Positions 59,647 through 64,000 of a DNA stretch of 64,000 nt are shown one piece after another. Source of the stretch: Telmatobacter sp. DSM 110680 (GTDB lineage Bacteria; Acidobacteriota; Terriglobia; Terriglobales; Acidobacteriaceae). The DNA lies in contig NZ_CP121196.1 in assembly GCF_039994875.1 (NCBI RefSeq), positions 496,001 to 560,000 on the forward strand, written 5' to 3'. Within the stretch, counting starts at the first letter, position 1; each line of letters opens with the position of its first letter. Under the pieces are notes generated by a model. The model was not told the DNA's origin. It saw only the letters and a list, made by a program, of their open reading frames with translations, and made no database searches. A program made the translations under genes and the position numbers.

Positions 59647-61854
59647 ATGTCAACCACTCTGGTGAGCGAAGGCCGCAAGCTACATAGCGTTGGAAACGGC
59701 CACGCAAAAAATGGCAAACATATTGCCCCACACAACGACCGCGAAGCGTTACTCAACGAAATCATGCGCCTGGTGGATGCCTCCAAGGAAGGCCGACTGA
59801 CCGAGAGAGGCCGCGCCACCATCTTCAACGGCCCTGATCGAGAGTTGATTCAGGGCGTCAACGAAATCCTGGACGCGATCCTTCTCCCGATCGCTGAAGG
59901 CAATCGTATTCTGGCGCAGATCTCGGCGGGCAAGATCGACGAATTGATTACCCAGACCTACAAAGGTGACCACGAGAAAATGAAGGTTGCTGTCAACAAC
60001 CTTGCTGAGGTCGTTCAGGCATTGCAGAAGGGGTTTAAACGGCTCGTGCAATCTGCGATGGATGGCAATCTGGCCGATCGGGGGCACGCTGAGTTATTCA
60101 AAGGGGCATTCGCCGAGATTGTTAATGATCTAAATGGCATATTGGACGCGATCCTTCTCCCGATCGGTGAAGGGAACCGCATCCTTGCCCAGATTTCCGA
60201 GGGCAATATCGATGAGCTCGTCGCTAAGACTTACAAGGGCGACCACGAAAAGATGAAGATCGCGGTCAACAATGTGGCCATCGTGCTGCAAGGTCTGCAG
60301 AAGGAAATGACGCGACTCACGCAGGCTTCGCATGAAGGCCAACTCAGCGAACGCGGCAAGCCCGAACAGTTCGTCGGCGCCTATGCCGGGATTGTCCGGG
60401 GCGTGAATGAAATGCTTGATGCCATACTTCTGCCTATCAGCGAGGGAAATCGCGTGCTCGCGCAGATTTCCGATGGGAAGATCGATGAGGTGATTACCCA
60501 GACCTATAAGGGCGATCACGAGAAAATGAAGGTGGCCATCAACAACGTTGCCCAGGTTCTGCAGACTCTCGAAAAGATGCTGATGCGTCTCACAGAAGCT
60601 GCCAAAGCGGGGCAGCTTTCCCAACGGGCTAATCCAGATACAGTGCAGGGTGCTTACGCGGATATCGTTCGCGGCGTCAATGCACTTCTCGATGCCGTGA
60701 TCGGCCCGCTGAATGTCTCGGCCCGCTATGTCGACCTGATTGCCAAGGGCGACATGCCACCGGCGATTACCGAAAATTACAACGGCGACTTCAACACCAT
60801 CAAGAACAATCTCAACATGTTAATCGGCGCAATGAACGAAATCACCGGCGCCGCCGAGCAGGTTGCTGGCGGGAACCTGACCGTGGTCCTGAAGGAGCGC
60901 TGTGGGCAGGACAAGCTGATGCAGGCTCTGGTCGCCATGGTCAGCGGATTGACGCGCACGGTCTCTGAAATCCGCTCGATCGCGGGAGAAGTAGCATCCG
61001 CCAGCCAGTCCATCTCAACTGCGTCAGTACAAGTGTCCAAGGGCGCAAGTTCTCAGGCTGCAGCCGCGGAAGAAGCCTCTTCTTCGATGGAAGAGATGGT
61101 TTCCAACATCAAGCAAAACGCCGATAACGCCCAACAGACCGACAAGATTGCCAACAAGAGCGCCAAGGATGCGCAGGAAAGTGGCAAGAGCGTACTCGAA
61201 GCCGTCGCTGCCATGAAGGAGATTGCCAACAAGATCTCGATCATTGAAGAGATCGCGCGCCAGACCAATCTCCTGGCTCTGAATGCAGCCATTGAAGCAG
61301 CTCGTGCCGGCGAGCATGGCAAGGGATTCGCTGTGGTTGCCGCCGAGGTCCGTAAGCTGGCTGAACGCAGTCAAAAAGCTGCCGCCGAGATCAATCAACT
61401 CTCCAGCACAACCCTGCGCGTCAGCGAAAAATCCGGTGAGATGCTCGACAAACTGGTTCCCGATATTCAGCGCACCGCTGAACTGGTCCAGGAAATCTCC
61501 GCAGCCAGCAAGGAACAGGATACAGGCGCCGAGCAGATCAACAAAGCTCTGCAACAACTTGAGCAGGTGATCCAGCAGAACGCCTCCGCAGCCGAAGAAA
61601 TGGCTTCAACCACCGAAGAACTTACTGGGCAGTCCGAGCAACTAGTCAGCGCGCTTTCGTTCTTCCATACAGGCGACGAGGACGAAGGACCGTCACACCG
61701 GCCGCCTTCGAAATCATCAAAACTACGACCGTCACCCGTTCATGCCGTACTAAAGCCGACGAGCCATACGACCGCGACGGGTTCCAAAAATGGCGTGGCA
61801 CTTCGGATGAAAGACAGGCAGGACGATTCTGACGGAGAGTTTGAACGGTACTGA
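59647..61854 (+). CDS. Soluble poly-HAMP methyl-accepting chemotaxis protein
   Basis: 735 residues from the ATG at 59647 (GAGGAAGG upstream). There is no membrane helix. Residues about 35-400 are four tandem units of exactly 91 residues (Arg54, 145, 236 and 327 mark the same site), each a HAMP-like pair such as [20 protein letters not shown] and [15 protein letters not shown]. The fourth unit has the HAMP_2-type phrase [18 protein letters not shown]. The signalling hairpin is intact ([19 protein letters not shown]), followed by a flexible tail ending EFERY, with no NWETF-type CheR tether. It should form cytoplasmic arrays with CheA/CheW. Input is probably internal or relayed by a partner. Confidence 0.92.
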   Translation: MSTTLVSEGRKLHSVGNGHAKNGKHIAPHNDREALLNEIMRLVDASKEGRLTERGRATIFNGPDRELIQGVNEILDAILLPIAEGNRILAQISAGKIDELITQTYKGDHEKMKVAVNNLAEVVQALQKGFKRLVQSAMDGNLADRGHAELFKGAFAEIVNDLNGILDAILLPIGEGNRILAQISEGNIDELVAKTYKGDHEKMKIAVNNVAIVLQGLQKEMTRLTQASHEGQLSERGKPEQFVGAYAGIVRGVNEMLDAILLPISEGNRVLAQISDGKIDEVITQTYKGDHEKMKVAINNVAQVLQTLEKMLMRLTEAAKAGQLSQRANPDTVQGAYADIVRGVNALLDAVIGPLNVSARYVDLIAKGDMPPAITENYNGDFNTIKNNLNMLIGAMNEITGAAEQVAGGNLTVVLKERCGQDKLMQALVAMVSGLTRTVSEIRSIAGEVASASQSISTASVQVSKGASSQAAAAEEASSSMEEMVSNIKQNADNAQQTDKIANKSAKDAQESGKSVLEAVAAMKEIANKISIIEEIARQTNLLALNAAIEAARAGEHGKGFAVVAAEVRKLAERSQKAAAEINQLSSTTLRVSEKSGEMLDKLVPDIQRTAELVQEISAASKEQDTGAEQINKALQQLEQVIQQNASAAEEMASTTEELTGQSEQLVSALSFFHTGDEDEGPSHRPPSKSSKLRPSPVHAVLKPTSHTTATGSKNGVALRMKDRQDDSDGEFERY
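59750..60841 (+). repeat. Four tandem 273-bp coding repeats inside the receptor gene
   Basis: The 91-codon unit recurs at about 59750, 60023, 60296 and 60569. DNA identity is visible between the first two (a shared 15-base run around 59871 and 60150 encodes DAILLPI). The third is close and the fourth has diverged most in its second half. This suggests recent duplications within the gene. Confidence 0.7.
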
Positions 61855-61865
61855 GCCGCAGGGTG

Positions 61866-61883
61866 CCCCGTCTGGTGACGGGG
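61866..61883 (+). terminator. Hairpin between the receptor gene and cheW
   Basis: CCCCGTC-TGGT-GACGGGG forms a 7-bp G+C-rich stem with a four-base loop 12 bases after the receptor stop. No T-run follows, so it is more likely a processing or partial-attenuation element than a terminator. Confidence 0.35.
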
Positions 61884-61926
61884 TGCCCTGGGACTTCACG
61901 CGATCCACGAGAAAGGAAGCAAATTC

Positions 61927-62436
61927 ATGAGCGTGAATGAAATCACGGAGACGCGCCAGTACCTGACCTTCAAACTCGGTAACGAGATCTTTGCCACCGA
62001 TGTGGCCAAGGTGAGGGAGGTTCTGGATTTAACGGCAATTACCCAGATCCCGCGCACACCTGATTTTATGGCGGGCGTTATCAACCTGCGCGGGAGCGTC
62101 GTCCCGGTCGTCGACCTGCGGCTGTGTTTCGAGATGACCCGGACGGTGAGTACGCGCAACACCTGCATCGTAGTTGTCGAGGTGATGCTCGACGATGAGC
62201 CAACGGTGATCGGAGCGCTGGCCGATTCAGTCGAAGAGGTAATCGACCTCGAGCCGGATCAGATTCAGCCTGCACCCCGCATTGGTACCCAGATCCGCGT
62301 CGACTTTATCAAGGGCATGGGCAAACGCGATAACAACTTCATCATGATCCTTGACATCGACCGCGTATTCTCGGCCGACGAACTCACCGCATTCCACGCT
62401 CAGGAAAAACCGCCAACCGAAGCCGTAGCGGCGTAA
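61927..62436 (+). CDS. cheW: Chemotaxis coupling protein CheW
   Basis: 169 residues with GAAAGGA before the ATG. RQYLTFKLGNEIFATDVAKVREVL, then TQIPRTPDFMAGVINLRGSVVPVVDLRLCF is the CheW signature in order (family blocks, given in part), with the receptor-contacting Arg in NLRGSVVPV. GALADSVEEVIDLEPDQIQPAP and FIMILDIDRVFS complete the two-barrel fold. It bridges CheA and receptors. Spacing to cheR is 34 bases. Confidence 0.95.
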   Translation: MSVNEITETRQYLTFKLGNEIFATDVAKVREVLDLTAITQIPRTPDFMAGVINLRGSVVPVVDLRLCFEMTRTVSTRNTCIVVVEVMLDDEPTVIGALADSVEEVIDLEPDQIQPAPRIGTQIRVDFIKGMGKRDNNFIMILDIDRVFSADELTAFHAQEKPPTEAVAA

Positions 62437-62470
62437 AAAGCTGCAACTGCTCTATAGTTGCGCACGCTTA

Positions 62471-63343
62471 ATGGAGAAAATCTTGGCTCACGTTCATACC
62501 GCTGAGGAAGAAGAGCTCTCTTCACGGGACTTTGGGCGCCTGCGGGAACTCATCTATACCGAAACGGGCATCTGCCTGAGCCCGGAGAAGAAAACCATGG
62601 TCGAGGTCCGCCTGAAGCGACGGTTGCGGACCTTAAACATGGCGACCTACACCCAGTACTGCGATTTCGTTTTTGGCCGCGAGGGTATGAGGGAAGAACT
62701 GGTCTTCCTCATCAACGTCATTACGACCAACAAAACCGACTTCTTTCGTGAACCTCAGCATTTCGAATTCCTCACTCGCACCGCATTACCAGAGCTGGCA
62801 GTGAATAGCCGCTCATTGGTCATATGGAGTGCAGGTTGCTCCAGCGGTGAAGAGCCCTACACCCTGGCCATGTTGCTTAGCGAATATGCTGAAGCGCATC
62901 CCGGATTTCGCTTCCGCATTCTAGCCTCGGACATCTCAACCGAAGTGCTGGAAAAGGCAGAGATGGGTATCTACTCATCGGAGTGCGTTACCCCCGTTCC
63001 ACTCACTCTTAAACGCAAATACCTGTTGCGCAGCCGCGATTCTCAATCACCGCGCGTGCGCGTCACGCCAGAACTGCGCAGACTTATCGACTTCCGCCAC
63101 CTCAACCTCATGGAGTCGGACTACATGCTGGCGCAAAAAGTCGACGCCATCTTCTGCCGCAATGTTCTCATCTACTTCGATCGCGCCACGCAGGAAAACA
63201 TCTTGTGCAAGCTTGTCGACAACCTCACTCCCTCGGGCTACTTGTTCGTCGGCCACTCCGAGACTCTGCACGATATGGATCTGCCCGTCGTTCCCGTGGC
63301 TCCCGCGCTCTACCGGAAAGCTCATGCGCCGCCTCGCACCTGA
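62471..63343 (+). CDS. cheR: Chemotaxis receptor methyltransferase CheR
   Basis: 290 residues from the ATG at 62471. An in-frame TTG at 62483 has GGAG six bases upstream and may be the real start. N-terminal helical domain about 15-90 (FGRLRELIYTETGICLSPEKK, VEVRLKRRLR). The SAM-binding domain begins TNKTDFFREPQHFEFL and WSAGCSSGEEPYTLAMLL, followed by LASDISTEVLEKAEMGIYS and DAIFCRNVLIYFDRATQENI (family blocks). It methylates glutamates of the receptors for adaptation. Its 3' end overlaps the cheD start by 20 bases. Confidence 0.95.
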   Translation: MEKILAHVHTAEEEELSSRDFGRLRELIYTETGICLSPEKKTMVEVRLKRRLRTLNMATYTQYCDFVFGREGMREELVFLINVITTNKTDFFREPQHFEFLTRTALPELAVNSRSLVIWSAGCSSGEEPYTLAMLLSEYAEAHPGFRFRILASDISTEVLEKAEMGIYSSECVTPVPLTLKRKYLLRSRDSQSPRVRVTPELRRLIDFRHLNLMESDYMLAQKVDAIFCRNVLIYFDRATQENILCKLVDNLTPSGYLFVGHSETLHDMDLPVVPVAPALYRKAHAPPRT

Positions 63344-63842
63344 TCTGCCCGAGTTCTATCTCCAGCCTGGTGAATGGCGCATTGTGCGCAGTCCGTCCAT
63401 TCTCAAAACGGTGCTCGGCTCTTGTGTCAGCGCCACCTTTCATGCGCCCCGCTTGGCCACCTCGGCGATGTGCCATCCTATGCTGCCTACGCACTCCGCC
63501 AAACCTCTCGTTCGTCCCGATAAGGACGCCGCGTGCCGCTACGTGGACTATGTGATCCGCGAGATTGCCCATCAATTCGATAGCCTCGGAGCCACGCGCC
63601 GCGAAGTGGAAGTAAAACTCTTTGGCGGTGCCGACGTTCTCGCTTCCTCGCGGAAAAACCCAACCGTCGGCTCAATGAATGCCGAGACCGCCTTGCGCGT
63701 GCTGCAGGACGAGGGCTTTCAATTGCTCGCATCGCGGCTCGGCGGAAGTTGCGGCATCTTTATCGAATTTCAAACAGGTACAGGAGAGGTTCTCCTGCGC
63801 AAGTTATCCGGAATGAGTCTGCCTGCGTTGGCGGAAAGCTGA
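63324..63842 (+). CDS. cheD: Chemoreceptor glutamine deamidase CheD
   Basis: 172 residues from the ATG at 63324, inside the end of cheR. The catalytic Cys is in LKTVLGSCVSATFHAP, the His in SAMCHPMLP, and the later block VEVKLFGGADVL plus GGSCGIFIEFQTGTGEVLLRKL matches CheD. Its N-terminal PEFYLQPGEWRIV is also typical. CheD deamidates receptor glutamines and can be held by CheC; no cheC is in view. Coupled to cheR and followed after 15 bases by cheB. Confidence 0.92.
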   Translation: MRRLAPDLPEFYLQPGEWRIVRSPSILKTVLGSCVSATFHAPRLATSAMCHPMLPTHSAKPLVRPDKDAACRYVDYVIREIAHQFDSLGATRREVEVKLFGGADVLASSRKNPTVGSMNAETALRVLQDEGFQLLASRLGGSCGIFIEFQTGTGEVLLRKLSGMSLPALAES

Positions 63843-63857
63843 GAGACGAGGATCACG

Positions 63858-64000
63858 ATGGCCGCAAAGAAGATCCGGGTACTGGTGGTCGACGATTCAG
63901 CAGTAGTCCGCCAGGCACTCAGCAACTTGTTGTCTAGTGATCCCGCTATCGAAGTTATGGGCACTGCTTCGGATCCCTTTGTCGCGGCCGATCGCATCGC
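63858..64000 (+). CDS. cheB: Chemotaxis methylesterase CheB (N-terminal start; runs off the window)
   Basis: Only the first 47 codons are inside the window. [24 protein letters not shown] is the beginning of a receiver domain, with the acidic pair VVDDSA, and the next line ([20 protein letters not shown]) is the usual CheB second strand and helix. Position directly after cheR-cheD supports CheB over another CheY-like protein. ACGAGGA precedes the ATG. The methylesterase domain lies beyond the right edge. Confidence 0.85.
   Translation, partial: MAAKKIRVLVVDDSAVVRQALSNLLSSDPAIEVMGTASDPFVAADRI

Overview
The window is high-G+C bacterial DNA that reads as Acidobacteriota (Terriglobia-like). The markers are an ADOP-type duplicated FtsX/MacB permease paired with a PadR regulator, a TonB-dependent receptor with an N-terminal carboxypeptidase-regulatory domain, a sortilin-type BNR protein, many secreted beta-propeller proteins, and a chemotaxis operon with a soluble poly-HAMP receptor. 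No plasmid, phage, insertion sequence, CRISPR array or rRNA was seen, so this looks like ordinary chromosome. The assignment rests on gene content only.

Layout, left to right. 0-1 kb: tail of a BNR/sortilin-like protein and tRNA-Ser(GCU). 1.2-6.2 kb: secreted S9 peptidase, then a GMC oxidoreductase with its Tat-exported gluconate-dehydrogenase-type subunit 3. 6.2-12 kb: TonB-dependent receptor divergent from a CpxRA-like two-component system plus a PepSY-type membrane protein, with a three-copy CpxR-like box between them. 12.3-18.6 kb: minus-strand redox cluster (two paralogous SDRs, an NmrA-like protein, a double carboxymuconolactone decarboxylase, an aldo/keto reductase, a secreted unknown) with a divergent AraC regulator. 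18.7-25.4 kb: three secreted or lipoprotein genes of unknown function, divergent from a CadC-like membrane regulator. 25.4-30.1 kb: PadR, ADOP permease, amino-acid permease. 30.2-33.2 kb: housekeeping genes ppa, purS and glmS. 33.3-37.2 kb: a tightly overlapped operon (TetR, DoxX-like, BtaA/DUF3419-like, DUF2071, membrane-anchored methyltransferase, small membrane protein) that may modify membrane lipids. It is followed by a secreted propeller protein, an inositol-phosphoceramide-synthase-like PAP2 protein carrying an apparently degenerate desaturase-like half, and an E2/CAT-fold acyltransferase-like protein. 42.2-47.1 kb: xylan-oligosaccharide locus (GH3, GPH symporter, GH10). 47.9-54.2 kb: minus-strand operon joining a Lol-like ABC exporter, a LolA-like carrier, a DUF2141 protein, an outer-membrane barrel and a LytS/LytTR two-component system, with an 11-bp direct repeat in front of it. 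54.7-64 kb: chemotaxis operon (soluble receptor-like protein, CheY, STAS, CheA, poly-HAMP receptor, CheW, CheR, CheD, start of CheB).

The two most promising places for undescribed biology are the putative lipid-modification island at 33.3-41.7 kb and the self-regulated envelope-transport operon at 48-54.3 kb. Functions are read from motifs by eye. No database search was run, and many starts were moved from the longest frame to the one with a Shine-Dalgarno site or a sensible signal peptide.
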